Shown: positions 53,761 through 64,000 of the stretch, piece by piece
How the letters are laid out: the number at the start of each line of letters is the position of its first letter
Position numbering within the stretch: the stretch's first letter is position 1
Assembly (NCBI RefSeq): GCF_025370935.1
Contig: NC_133477.1
Span: 16,728,144 to 16,792,143, forward strand
Length of the DNA: 64,000 nt
From: Choristoneura fumiferana
Taxonomy: Eukaryota; Arthropoda; Insecta; Lepidoptera; Tortricidae
Reading direction: 5' to 3'
Notes under the pieces: generated by a model
What the model saw: only the letters and a program-made list of their open reading frames with translations
What the model was told of the DNA's origin: nothing
Database searches by the model: none
Made by a program: the position numbers and the translations under genes

Positions 53761-54135
53761 CAGTAAGCACCAATATCTGACACAACTGTCCGTGGACACA
53801 ACAAAGCGTGCCGTAAATATCAGATACTCGTTCGACTGTATTTCTAGGGCCGGTGGGATGTGTCAGTGTTGTGAAAAACGCTCATTTTGAGGGTTAAAGA
53901 CTCGAACCCTAAAGACTCTGGAGGCTTAACGACTCAAAGGCCGCAGAGACGGTTTTTTGCATCCATACGCACAAAATAAGCAAATTTAATTCTCAAATAT
54001 AGTTGAGGCTCTGGAAGACTCTGAGTCTTAAGATTCGCTCTTTAAGCTCTAGTCATTATTGCACGTTCCGCTGTGGCAGATATTAAATGCGTATACGCAT
54101 CATGTAAGTACAGTCACCTGTATTAATATCTGCCC
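53761..54135. mobile_element. CAGTCACC-family MITE broken by a CAGTGTTGTGAAA-started insertion
   Basis: The left part 53761-53866 matches 15220-15325. The insert of about 190 bases starts CAGTGTTGTGAAAAACGCTC (hAT-like end) and contains GACTC/GAGTC words; its right end is not recognisable. MITE sequence resumes at about 54056 ('TTGCACGTTCCGCTGTGGCA'). A further lone MITE end, TACAGTCACC, is at 54110. Confidence 0.65.
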
Positions 54136-54139
54136 TTCG

Positions 54140-54220
54140 AGCGATGTGGCGCACCCATTGCCACTTTAACTTGCACATATTTACAGCTATGTCGATGACT
54201 TCAGTTCTGCGACGAACTGA
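54140..54220 (-). repeat. RTE LINE fragment, second subfamily, reverse
   Basis: 'TTCGAGCGATGTGGCGCACC' and 'ATGTCGATGACTTCAGTTCT' match 25430-25480 and the related RTE segment. Confidence 0.5.
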
Positions 54221-54229
54221 CATATCAAA

Positions 54230-55080
54230 GCATTTTTGCCCAAGCCGAGACGGAGATGCTTCCTTAGGACAGAGGACGTTAGGTAACTATAGTTACCGTC
54301 TCCAATATTACCTTATTAGGTACTTAAATAATGTATGTACGATAGCAATAAACTAATGACAACTTTATCACCTTTATTTACAAATTCCGTCAACAAATCA
54401 AATCGTTACTGCCAACGTGACGGCAATAATTCACCGGAACCCGACCACTGAGTTATTGCCCAATAACCCCTGCCTACTGAACCCTGAAATCGATTGTACG
54501 CATTTAGAACTGCGTCAACTAAGTACATAGTTTTCAAAACAAACTTCTTAATTTGAAATTGTTGCGAATCGATTTTCGATGCGAATTTGTTTCGAACTGC
54601 GTTCATTTGGATTAAGAACTACTTACTAACGTTTACATGCGGCTTGGCATATAAACTATAAGATATCTGGCGGTTAAAATTTAAATTCCGGTAGGTTATT
54701 GCTGCTCTCGTACCTTTATGCCAATCGTCATATTATGAAGCCACGACATTTTTACGTCTTGGAGTCTTTCTTTTCCCGGCTATGTTGCGCTTCCTAATTC
54801 ATATTTTGCAAATATATAAGTACCTATAGAATTTACAAGCATGAGCTAGAAAGAACTTAGGAGAGAAAAAGTGTTGTGACAAAAGGTTTCCAAAACCATC
54901 GGTTTGATTGAACAAACTTTGTACCAATAAAAGCAATATCATTATTTTAAGGTATATCTAAGTAAGGTTATGTTTTATGGCAGATACAGAACTAAGTATT
55001 AATTCATGGCTTTTTGAATGAAAATAATGTATGTTACACAAACGCAACTAACATAACTATCTGTTTGTATTTGCGTTGTC
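54230..55080. other. Unique intronic stretch
   Basis: No repeat or splice-bounded exon was recognised. Confidence 0.4.
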
Positions 55081-55109
55081 TATTTGTACTTAATAATATT
55101 GTTGTGAAT

Positions 55110-55435
55110 ACATGTGGTAGAGCCTTACTGTAACCACTTGCTGGCTGCAGTACGAATGGGCCGGCTCGACCGGGTTAGTACCACACTCCCACAGAATACC
55201 GGCGTGAAATAGTAGTTTTGCTACTATGTTTCGTACGGTGAGTGGGAGATCCGGAGGCCCAACTCCCCTCCCCACTTTTACTCCCCTCCCCCTCCCCCTC
55301 CTCTATCTCCCTCTCCTTTAGGCCGGCAACGCACCCGCAATCCTAATAATACTGTAGGTGTCCATGGATGGCGGTGATCGCTTACCATAAGGTGACCCGC
55401 ATGATCGTTTGCCAGCTACTCGTATTTGATAAAAA
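55110..55435 (+). repeat. LINE-like 3' end with C-rich tract
   Basis: 'GTAGAGCCTTACTGTAACCA', 'CCGGCGTGAAATAGTAGTTT', a C/T-rich run around 55260-55310, 'AGGCCGGCAACGCACCCGCA' and 'GGCGGTGATCGCTTACCATA', then an A-run. I recall this as a lepidopteran non-LTR retrotransposon 3' end. Confidence 0.65.
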
Positions 55436-55449
55436 AAATGTATTTTCTT

Positions 55450-56075
55450 TCTTTCATATGTAGTACTGACAAGAGAGATAGAGAAGCAAGATAATGAGGT
55501 CAGTTAATAAAAGTACTCTTCAGTAAATTCCAGTACTATTAAAATGCAAATAGTACCTAGTGGCTCGGCCACGCTGGCGCCTTGGCTGCCCTGTAATGAA
55601 AGCTTAATTATTTTAATTGATACATCGGAGTGGAATAGCTAATTACTCTGGTTGTGAGTACTCCGAGGGGGGGGAGCATAAGGATGCGTGTTACGTTGGA
55701 ATAAGCTGAATAAAGACTAGCAGAATCCAAGTGACTTGGGGTCGTTAGTTTGAACCCACGGAACTCTACTAAAGAGACTTTAGGCCCAATCACCCAAATG
55801 GTGCTCCCTAGGGCGCCATTGTAAAGGGCGCCGTGTGGAGCTCCTTTAACCCGGAAATTTAGGTAATCCGGTAGAAATTACGGTACTACGCCATTGCTAG
55901 TTATTGTAACCTATTTGAACTAGCTAAAGCTCTCTAACAAGACGCAGTGACGAAGTACCTAGGTCCTAAACCTATTATAATAATAATAATAAGTAGGTAC
56001 ACCCACAAACTGAAAAGTTTTAAAACCTTTGCACAACAACTACTACGGATATTAACTTGGTGAAACTTGTTGCAG
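55450..56075. other. Intronic DNA before exon C
   Basis: A (TAA)n tract lies at 55976-55995. No other feature was recognised. Confidence 0.4.
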
Positions 56076-56263
56076 GCGAGAATCCTTTGGCCAGTTACCG
56101 CGATCAGCCAGCATCGACTCTATGGTTGAAGCTGCGATCTGCGCACGCCATTCTGAGCCAAGTCAACCAATCACGTTGCAACTGCCTGGACGCGCTGACA
56201 GGGCGCTGAGTCTCGTCTCGCCCGCGGTTGGTCGGCGGGCAAAATCACAGAGGGGGCAGGCGG
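56076..56263 (+). CDS. Internal exon C of the same gene (phase 2 in, phase 1 out)
   Basis: The acceptor is AAACTTGTTGCAG before 56076 and the donor is GCGG|GTAAGT after 56263. One base completes the Arg codon left by exon B, giving RRLSWERRESFGQLPRSAS across the junction; 62 codons follow without a stop, then one base of the next codon. The product continues IDSMVEAAICARHSEPSQ and ends GRRAKSQRGQA. It has two overlapping basophilic phosphosite-like motifs (RRLS, RRES) and no membrane segment. No downstream exon starting in the required phase was recognised between 56264 and 64000, so the gene probably continues past the window. I infer a regulatory linker of a large, perhaps neuronal, protein from intron size and composition only. 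Confidence 0.64.
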
Positions 56264-57090
56264 GTAAGTTTGAATTTCGAATTTGTTTTTTTTATAGGTA
56301 TACAGCCTTTCGTGGAGATGCCATGGTGCTGGCTGATTACAAATTTTATAAATGGTTATTTAGTTATGATGCCCTTAGTACGTACTGCGCACCGTGTCTT
56401 TCTTAGCCGATACACGCCGATACAATGAAAAGAGACGATGAGCTCAGAACGCTCGTGTATAATTGCATTTGTCTTGTCTCAACTGCAATTGGTCAATCCG
56501 TTTCGACTCTATGGACAGGTAAAGTGTATTTCAAAAAGTCAACATGTCTATAAAGCCAAAGATGACTTCATAGACTTAACCATTTTTGAAGATAACTTAT
56601 GATTTGTATGATTAAATAACAGCAACGAACCTTTCCTTTTTTTACCATTAGTGCCTTCAATAAAAACGAGTATCTTTAATATTCATCGTCCAACCCAAAA
56701 ACAAAAATATAATACCGAAAAGTCTATTGTATGACACAAAGCGCGATGTTAACGTCAGGAAGAATAAAAAGGGCTTACGTCCCCGCAAATTAAACATGTT
56801 TTTATACGCCATAAAATAAAAGGTCGCACAATGAATACATGATGAAAATCCCTGCAAGGAGGCTATTTTGATAAAGTCACGATTGGAATATGGCCGTACG
56901 ATTTCTACGAATATTTGGACGCTTTCAATCTAGCTACCTACATGTATTTCAATTTTCAATCAACGTGAATGATTTGTAATCAATCGCTTTATCCCTTTCT
57001 GTTAATTTAGAGATTGATACAAATATTTAATCAAAATGGCGTCTAAATTTAGAACGTTTCTGATCCTACAGGCTGCGCCATGTTGTTTTT
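56264..57090. other. Intronic DNA after exon C
   Basis: No repeat or further exon was recognised. Short open frames overlap exon C but have no splice support. Confidence 0.4.
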
Positions 57091-57915
57091 GAAAACCGGC
57101 CAAGAGCGTGTCGGACTCGCCCGAAATAGGGTTCCGTGGCCATTACGAAAAAATTAAGTGATATTTTTCTAAGGATTTCGTATTTTGTATGGAATATTCC
57201 AAGTTTAGGTATATTTTATACTTCAGGTTGCTATTTACTCTTAAACTACTAATCATTCTCAAGAAAACTTAACCGTTATAGTTTTCTATGTAAGTTTAAT
57301 ATACTTAATACTATCCTGAATTTTTACACCCACCGGTGTGGATTTTAGGGGGATTTTAGATTTTTGTTGAAAATTTGCACTTTAAAGTTGAATATTTTGC
57401 AAAAATATCACTGAATCGAAAAATCGTTTCAGCAGCCCCCTCATGGTTTTAAAAGACCTATCCAACGATACCCCACAATACAAGGTTGGATGAGAAAAAA
57501 AGAGACCCCCACTTTACGTGTATGGGAGGTAATCAAAAAAAATTTTTTTGAATTTTTTATTGTACTATTTTGTCGGCATAGTTTACATATATATTCGTGC
57601 AAAATAACAGCTTTCTAGCATTGATAGTCCCTGAGCAAAGCCGCGGAACTACAAGGGTTCCGTTTTTGCCCTGTATTATTATTATTTATTTTTTTGTATT
57701 TTTTTTTTCTTTAATTGTATACTATAGTTTTTAAGTATTTTATTTGTTATTATATTATTATGAAAAAATGACTTTCTGCCAAGTTTCTTGCGGCGCATTC
57801 TTCTTGGCAATGATGGTCTTTCCGAAAGCGCTGGTAGTTTAAAAAATGACGTGTAAAAGTGCCCATTGAATTTGATTTTTGATTTGCCATTGTGGCTACG
57901 GAACCCTAAAAAGGG
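57091..57915 (+). repeat. 'GGGTTCCGTAGCC' family, near full-length, with a ~225-bp insertion
   Basis: Starts 'AACCGGCCAAGAGCGTGTCG', has the same order as 38704-39290 in reverse, and ends 'GCTACGGAACCCTAAAAA'. Between 'GGGTTCCGTTTTTGCC' (57656) and 'GCCATTGTGGCTACGG' (57884) lies an insert starting (ATT)n with 'TTGCGGCGCATTCTTCTTGG' and 'AAAGTGCCCATTGAATTTGA', likely another retroelement 3' end in reverse. Confidence 0.8.
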
Positions 57916-58106
57916 ATTAAAGATTAGCATTTTGAATAATTTCACAAGCATCAAACACTAACTTTTGCCCGTGTTTTAACAAACTTGCAAAATGTCACAT
58001 TCCCATTAATATTAGCTGTTGACCTTCGCTTTCCACCAGAACTTTGCACTTTATGTAGTTTTGTCAATCTGGAATGGATTCTGGAACACTAATTGGATCT
58101 TCCTTA

Positions 58107-58260
58107 CAATACAATACAAAGACTCTTTATTGTTCACCAGACATAGTAAGCGATACAGAAAACAGATACACAGAGAAAAAAAAATTACAAGGTGAGCAAT
58201 AGGCGGCCTTATCGCTTAAGAGCGATCTCTTCCAGGCAACCTTACCATAAAAACAAGCAC
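58107..58260 (-). repeat. LINE-like 3' end, reverse, longest copy
   Basis: 'ACAATACAAAGACTCTTTAT', 'GGTGAGCAATAGGCGGCCTT' and 'GATCTCTTCCAGGCAACCTT'; see 49616. Confidence 0.65.
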
Positions 58261-58334
58261 ACAAATTTTGTGTTTTAAAATATAAGTAAAATAGAATATT
58301 ATGATAATGTTACCAACCTGAATTTAGACCTTAG

Positions 58335-58481
58335 GTTTACCACCCTAAAGTTGATAATCGTTTGCATGTCATAAAACAATAATGCCAATGGAAGTGTCTG
58401 TCAACTTGAAAGTTCGACTTTAGCGACATATTTTGATAGGAACTTGTTTATAAATCGATAGACCACTTATTTGGCTGATGG
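58335..58481. mobile_element. CCATCAGCC MITE, left end lost
   Basis: 'TACCACCCTAAAGTTGATAA' to 'ACTTATTTGGCTGATGG' is nearly identical to 45630-45779; the first ~15 bases are missing. Confidence 0.85.
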
Positions 58482-58489
58482 GCCATGAC

Positions 58490-59640
58490 ACAAAAATTCC
58501 AGATTCAAATTTATATTTTCAGTTCACATTTTCACAAAGCATATAGTACTAAGTAATAATGTTAAACATTTGCTCCGATAAAGCAAAGCTCGTTTGGAAT
58601 TTGAATGTATGTACAAACGTAATATTCTTCAAATATTTTTGCAATATCTTTCTACGTTTACGGAATGGCTACTTAAATAAATGGAAAATCCGTATAAGAT
58701 GCTGCAGATGAAAAGATGAGATGAAATTTATATAAAATGTACAGATAGAGGTATTTATGAAAAGAAATATCTGAACGGACGTCACAGACAGTATACATAA
58801 ATGTATAAGAAACGCAGTAGGTTGGCTGCTGTGTTGTTCATTGTAAGCATAAACAATAAGCTGTTACCCGCAATTTCAATTGCGTTTTTCAGGAACTCAA
58901 AGGATAAAACTACGCGTTAAATATGAACAGTTGTGCTTAGAATAAATTACATGGAACATTATAGTCCTAGCTTCAGGGTACGACTGACAACTTAAAGGTT
59001 TTGGGAAAAAGGGATTGACTGTAGAAAAAGTTTTGGCAGTTTCTTTTTTTACGAAATTATACGGGTAGGTACTTTATTTTTGTCGTCAAAAAATTCGGTC
59101 AATAGAAAAATACCGAGAAATTCGATGTCTCAACGATATCTTTGAAGTGAATAGATCTGCAGCCGCAGGGCGCCCTGCTGGCCAGAAATGTTTAGTTTAT
59201 TTCCTTTGGCAAAACTGAGTAAGATAATTTTGCACTCGGCTTGAGGTTTAGGTCAGAAGTCTGTTATTAAAAGCGGTATTTTTTTGTTATAAGTGACATG
59301 TTTAATACAAAAACTTTTTTGTTGACTGTGCCTTTTGTTGATTGTACTTGGATTGTAATCCAAAATACATTTCTAGATCTATTATAGGTATCTAGATCTC
59401 TGTTTCTGATTCGATCCTTGAAGCAGGACATTGAAAAAAAAAGATTTGCTAACAGTAACAAATAAAATTGTTGCTTGTACTTAATATAACTTGAGCGACT
59501 ACAAAACTAAGACCTCCAGTAGTAGGCCTACAGTACTAGTAGCTAAAAGTTAGGTGATGTCTTACAAAATCAGTTTTGCAATATTAGCCTAACTTTTGTT
59601 CTTAGTAAATTTTGGCTAAACGTCAAGTAGCCAAACTAGT
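58490..59640. other. Mostly unique, AT-rich
   Basis: 15410-15590 and 59450-59645 share a long similar segment ('TTGTACTTAATATAACTTGA', 'CTAGTAGCTAAAAGTTAGGT', 'ATGTCTTACAAAATCAGTTT'), so one more dispersed repeat covers 59450-59645. The rest is unmatched. Confidence 0.5.
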
Positions 59641-59647
59641 TAAGTGC

Positions 59648-59875
59648 TATCCTTTTTTAGGGTTCCGGAGCCAAAATGGCAAAAACGGAACCCTTATAGT
59701 TTCGCCATGTCTGTCTGCAATCTAAATAGCAGCCTAAGGTATAAAATATACCTAAACTTGGAAGATTCCGTATAAAATACGAAATCCTTTGAAAAATATT
59801 ACATAATTTTTTCGTAATGGCTACGGAACCCTATTTTGGGCGTGTCCGACACGCTCTTGGCTGTTTTTTTTAGTG
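59648..59875 (-). repeat. 'GGGTTCCG' family, both ends with large internal deletion, reverse
   Basis: 'TTTTTTAGGGTTCCGGAGCC' to 'GACACGCTCTTGGCTG' plus TTTTTT, lacking about 350 bases of the interior. Confidence 0.8.
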
Positions 59876-60282
59876 TAGATCCCTAACCTTCCTTTGTATA
59901 GGTACAGTACGAGAAAGCCAACTCAGAACTATGAAATTTGAAAATGAAACTAATTTATGATCGACAAAAAATTTACATCTCAGTAAACAAAACCCCTCAA
60001 TTAACGTTTCTCGTTGTACAATTCTCAAGATGCTCTCGGAAATATTTTAGGAAAGTGACTCATTACTCATTACCGAGTAGTCTTTGAACGATGAAACGCG
60101 CAAAATATCTCCTCAAGTTTACCGATCGACGTCTCAATTACAATAAAGTGACTTAATAAATCATGAGTAAATTAAAACGAAAACTTCTGGCTTTTGTTTA
60201 GCCCCATTTGGTTGATAAATGGACGGAGCTTTGATAAAGTCTGTTGGCTTGATATTTACACTATAACAAAATTTATTTTAAG

Positions 60283-60545
60283 CCGCAGTGCCCTAGTGGT
60301 TCAGAAGATCGTTGGTTCAAACCACTGCTCGCACCTCTGAATTTTTCAAATTTCATGTGCGAAATTACATTTAAAATTTACCATTACCACGAGCTTTACG
60401 GTGAAGGAAAACATCGTTCAAACATGCGAAGCAATTCAATGAAATTTGTGTGAAGTTCCCAATCCGCGCTGTGCTCACGCCTAAGGCCCAAGCCCTTTTA
60501 TTCTGAGAAGAAGCCTGTATCCAGCAGTGGGCAGGGATGGTGATA
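60283..60545 (+). repeat. RTE-tailed tRNA-SINE, decayed
   Basis: 'AGCCGCAGTGCCCTAGTGGT' (head), 'CGAGCTTTACGGTGAAGGAA', 'AATCCGCGCTGTGCTCACGC' and 'CCAGCAGTGGGCAGGGATGG'. Confidence 0.75.
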
Positions 60546-60751
60546 ATAAAAATTATTTTATTCTTTACTAGCCTTTACCGCAACATTGCTAGCGTGAATC
60601 ATTAGATTCGGCAGTTAAACTGAAATTTCGGGACAATGTATCACAAAATTTCCATGGATATTTCCAAAAACTATAACGATCCTCATTTACTTCGCCTTCA
60701 TGCAACCGTAGGTTCATGTCTCTACAGCTAGTTTTTTTTTGGTTGAATCGC

Positions 60752-61170
60752 TTTATGTGTGTTGCCAGTGATGACATATGGATCCGAGACGTGGTGCTTT
60801 ACTTTAGGCCTTATAAATAGGCTCAGAGTTATGAGTTCTTATACGGAGAGAGCTATGCTTGCGGTTTCTCTAAGGGATTGAATCAGAAATGAGGAGATAC
60901 GTAGAAGAACAAGGGTCACCGACATAGCCAAGCGAATTAGCTCGTTGAAGTGGCAATGGGCGGGCCATATAGCAAGTTCTCGAGTGGAGACCGCGGATCG
61001 GCAAGCGCAGCGTAGGACGTCCACCAACATGATGGACGGATGACCTGGTTAAAGCTGCGGGTTCACGGTGGATGCAGGCCGCTGCCAACCGAAGCAACTG
61101 GAGGTCTGTGGGGGAGGCCTATGTCCAACAGTGGGCGTCCTACGGCTAAGATTATGATGATGATGATGAG
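60752..61170 (+). pseudogene. RTE-type LINE C-terminal remnant and 3' tail
   Basis: In frame at the start: VLPVMTYGSETWCFTLGLI and RLRVMSSYTERAMLAVSLRD, then a TGA stop. After that come RVTDIAKRISSLKWQWAGHI and frame-shifted 'STNMMDG*PG' equivalents of PTRWTDDLV. It ends 'GGGGGAGGCCTATGTCCAAC' and (GATGAT)n. Longest RTE coding remnant in the window. Confidence 0.85.
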
Positions 61171-61499
61171 GTGACTATTGTCTTCGCTACTTGATTTTAG
61201 TTTTCAATTTTTTATAGTCGGGACAAACCATTATGTACGACTGGGAAGGAAAGGCCCAGACAGCACCGAACTAAAAAACCCTTCTGCACGTCCCCAACTC
61301 CGATAGAGCTTACAGTAAAAAGTTAAAATTTCGGCATTTTACCTGTGTAAGTCCTGATCCCGTGGAAATATCAGTATGAAAATATTAGCAAGAGTAGGAA
61401 GTAGGATTAGCTGATTCTATCGCACATTGAGAAGTTACATTTTTACGTGCCCTGTATAATTTGCCTGTGTTTTGCCCTGTATGTTTATTTGGGTAAAAT

Positions 61500-62110
61500 T
61501 TTGGAAGCTTTTGACCCAAACAAATATACAGGGCAAGCTAAATAAAAGCGAGCTTGTACTTTGAGTGGTTGGATTGACTTGAATTTTGGCATAGTTATAT
61601 AAATCTGGTGACAATACAATAATGTGGTAGTGACAGTCAGCCAGGATCGTCTCCGCAGGAGGGAACTCCGCAATGGTTAATGGTATCGAGTTGAATTTTG
61701 GTACGGAAATGTAGTTTAGATGCCAATGCAAGTACAGTCATCAAAAAGCTTTTATTGAAAATGAAATTTTTAGCAAAAACTTATTACAAGCTTTTATTTA
61801 GCTTCACCTGTCCCGTTGTCTGTCTGTCTGTAATCAAATCTTGCGAGTTAAATTCGACCAACTTCCAGTAGTTGGATTGACTTGAAATTTAGTATACTTA
61901 TGTAGATTGCGTGACAATACAATATAATCTGGTAGTGAAATCCTGGTAGTCCAGCCAGAATCGTCTCCACAGGACGGAACTCTTCAACGGTTTATGGCAT
62001 CAACTTGAAATTTGGTATGAAAATGTAGTTTGGGTGTCAAGTGTAAACACAAATACAGTCATCAAAAAGTACAGTCGGCAAAAAAGCTTCTATTAAAAAA
62101 TATGTTTTTA
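61500..62110. repeat. Two tandem-like units of the 'AAAAGCTT' dispersed repeat
   Basis: Each unit has 'GTTGGATTGACTTGAA', 'GACAATACAATA', 'CCAGGATCGTCTCC' or 'CCAGAATCGTCTCC', 'CGAGTTGAATTTTGG'-type words and 'ACAGTCATCAAAAAG'. Units are about 61545-61780 and 61840-62075. Related at 37140, 51590 and 63490. Confidence 0.65.
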
Positions 62111-62129
62111 CCAAAAGCTTATTTTTTAC

Positions 62130-62655
62130 TTCTCATGCTCGTAAAGTTCGTGTTTATGCTGAATCTAGGCAACATAAAATGAGTTTTTATCCTCTAGTGC
62201 ATAACGTAAAATCTTTGTCAAAGATCACAGAATAGAAAACCAAGATAATCAGGCGTGTTAACAGCTCCAAACAAAAATGTTTCTATATATTTTGAATGAT
62301 TTTTAATTTATATGTAACAAATCAAAATCAATAAAACTAAATATTTAATTTTATATTAGCAATGCATGAAAAAAAAATACCGAGTAAGTGAACACTAATA
62401 ACAATATTTTTATTTCGACCCACAGGATTATAGTATTAATTAGTAATACAGAAAGCTTGATTCTAGTGTTAGTAGCGCTACACCTCAGTCAGTGCAGAAA
62501 CCATACTGCAATGTACAATGTTTCCACTGTTGCTATTTCATTTCCTCTCAATCGAAGTGTAAAACTCGAGCATTAAACCCATTTTCCTCTGCTCGTACCG
62601 GCTCGGGAAAAGTGGCTCGTTTTATGCTCTTGTTGTACAATCTACTATTATGTAC
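62130..62655 (+). repeat. R430 repeat, copy 3
   Basis: 'TTCTCATGCTCGTAAAGTTC' to 'GCTCGTTTTATGCTCTTGTT' and 'GTACAATCTACTATTATG'. It carries an extra block of about 110 bases (62400-62510) relative to the other copies. Confidence 0.7.
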
Positions 62656-62659
62656 CTAC

Positions 62660-63020
62660 TTGTTAGAGCAGACGCCTGCCTGATTGAACTAGCAACTACC
62701 CTGAAACCTATCTTCATTTCAATTAATAAACATTCAGGCGCTGCTCCAACAAATAGCTTTTAATGAGACCATATCGCGCTTACAATGGGCTTTGAGACCT
62801 AACAATAGTTCTTGTATTGAATACAATGGCGATAGTTGATAAGCCATCAGTGCGACCTGTTAGTCCTTCAATCCATATGGCTTTACCGATATCAAGATAA
62901 CATGGGTACCTAATTTAATTTGTTCGTAATGTATTTTGTTTCAAACAATAATGAATAGCATTTTAAGTGGACTACAAAAATTTGATAGATACATACTAGT
63001 TTGTACAAAAGTTGAAATTA
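62660..63020. other. Unique AT-rich stretch
   Basis: No repeat match or exon signal seen. Confidence 0.4.
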
Positions 63021-63023
63021 GCT

Positions 63024-63290
63024 ATAGCTTAATAGGCTAGACGATAATTAAAAAAATATTGTACCGTATTTTTTCTTTTGTTTGACAAACAAAAAATGAC
63101 GATAATACAGTGCTTAGAAGTTTCGAGTGAAGTCACTATATGGTACGATTTTTACCTAATAGTGACGTCACAAGCCCCCACTCCGGAAGTTTGATGATCT
63201 ATACCTTTGTTGATTTTTAATAATTTGATAAACCAAAAAATATGTGTCCCATATTTTTCCAAAATCTAACCGTCGGACTAAATAGAATGA
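63024..63290 (+). repeat. ~235-bp unclassified repeat, copy 2
   Basis: Nearly identical to 38010-38240; a ~20-base insertion ('ATTGTACCGTATTTTTTC') near its start distinguishes it. Confidence 0.8.
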
Positions 63291-63334
63291 AAACAAAAAC
63301 TTGTGTTTATAAAGTCGGAAACATATTTTGTTAG

Positions 63335-63389
63335 CAATGAACTAAAAGAATTTCCTTTGCTTGAGTAAGGAAATTCTTTTAGTTTATTG
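63335..63389. repeat. Short perfect hairpin, 23-nt arms and 9-nt loop
   Basis: Arms CAATGAACTAAAAGAATTTC../..GAAATTCTTTTAGTTTATTG (one mismatch), loop TGCTTGAGT. Not followed by a T-run and not matched elsewhere here. Confidence 0.85.
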
Positions 63390-63489
63390 ATTATAACCTT
63401 CGCAAAGTAACGCCTGATTCAATAAATTATTTAAATTGTTAGCCATGAATCTCATGCTTTTTCGACGGATAGTGTTTTTAACCGTCACT

Positions 63490-63640
63490 GGCAGAATATT
63501 GTATTGTCACCAAATCTATACAAGTATGACGAATTTCAAGTCAATTCGACCACGGGAAGTGGATCAAATTTAGCTTCCAAGATTTGATCCAAATAAATTA
63601 ACAAACAGGGCAAACTAAATAAAAGCTTGTATACTGAAAA
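63490..63640. repeat. 'AAAAGCTTGTA' dispersed repeat, partial
   Basis: 'TATTGTATTGTCACCAAATC', 'CAATTCGACCACGGGAAGTG' and 'AAACTAAATAAAAGCTTGTA'. The rest of the window to 64000 shows nothing recognisable. Confidence 0.55.
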
Positions 63641-64000
63641 CGCGCATAATATCAAAATGTTTTTTTGCCAAACTGACATTTTCTTGCAGAGATATAAAGC
63701 ATACGTGTGACTTAAGTGCACTTTCAGGTGTATTTCGCCGTAGCTGGGGCTTGATGCATTTTAGGGCGGCAAGGCGGAAACTCACTATGGTATTTACGAG
63801 AAAAATGAAAAGAGTACAACACCGGTATTAAGCAAAAACACATTCACTCCTAAAGTCATAGAAGAGGATTTCGCACAGCACCAGCCCTTCAATCCAAATG
63901 CCCAAACAAAATGTATTCTTTATTTATATTATTATTTATATTTGAGACTGCGATGATGTCTCAAAATAAACGCTACAATGGTATATGGAATTCTATCTTT

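Noticed and set aside
63335..63389. Hairpin as a terminator or microRNA precursor
   Set aside because: Arms are near-perfect over 23 nt with a 9-nt loop and no lower stem, shorter than an animal microRNA precursor, and no T-run follows; kept only as a hairpin.
1..64000. CRISPR arrays, bacterial operons, retroviral or viral genes
   Set aside because: No regularly spaced direct repeats, no ribosome-binding-site-led gene strings, and no gag/pol/env-like long frames; the content is insect nuclear DNA.

Overview
The window is a piece of a lepidopteran (moth or butterfly) nuclear genome. It is AT-rich with no long ORFs. It is packed with short dispersed repeats that I recognise as typical of Lepidoptera: tRNA-derived SINEs, RTE-type LINE 3' ends ending in (GATG)n, 'GGGTTCCGTAGCC...' repeats, and many small inverted-repeat elements (MITEs). 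A noctuoid-type moth is my guess from the repeat flavour; the species is not determinable here.

The only protein-coding signal I can defend is three short G+C-rich internal exons on the + strand, at 19074-19278, 29611-29739 and 56076-56263. Each has an acceptor AG and a GTAAG-type donor, an open frame with no stop, and intron phases that join A to B to C without a frame break. They would form about 173 residues of a Ser/Arg-rich, apparently disordered segment with three R-R-x-S motifs. Introns of about 10.3 kb and 26.3 kb would make almost the whole window intronic DNA of one large gene whose ends lie outside. I do not recognise the protein and give no symbol.

Layout: 1-19 kb is upstream intron or flank holding SINEs, RTE tails, a 66-bp hairpin, a 397-bp GAGCGAG-rich inverted-repeat element and a local tandem duplication. 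19-29.6 kb (intron A-B) holds a 427-bp inverted-repeat element, a head-to-head SINE pair and a 33-bp-TIR element. 29.7-56 kb (intron B-C) is the richest stretch: a near-perfect 124-bp palindrome, a tRNA-headed SINE, several TA-flanked MITEs with CAGTC ends, TTAA- and TWA-flanked MITEs, and a hAT-like element with a perfect 8-bp duplication nested in another MITE. 56.3-64 kb holds more LINE and SINE remnants.

No transposase, intact reverse transcriptase, functional tRNA/rRNA gene, CRISPR or viral gene was seen. The interest lies in transposon archaeology (nested insertions with readable target-site duplications, several MITE families with the same termini, and a SINE sharing its tail with RTE) and in the unidentified split gene. 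Repeat boundaries are accurate to a few bases where target duplications are given and otherwise to about 10-30 bases.
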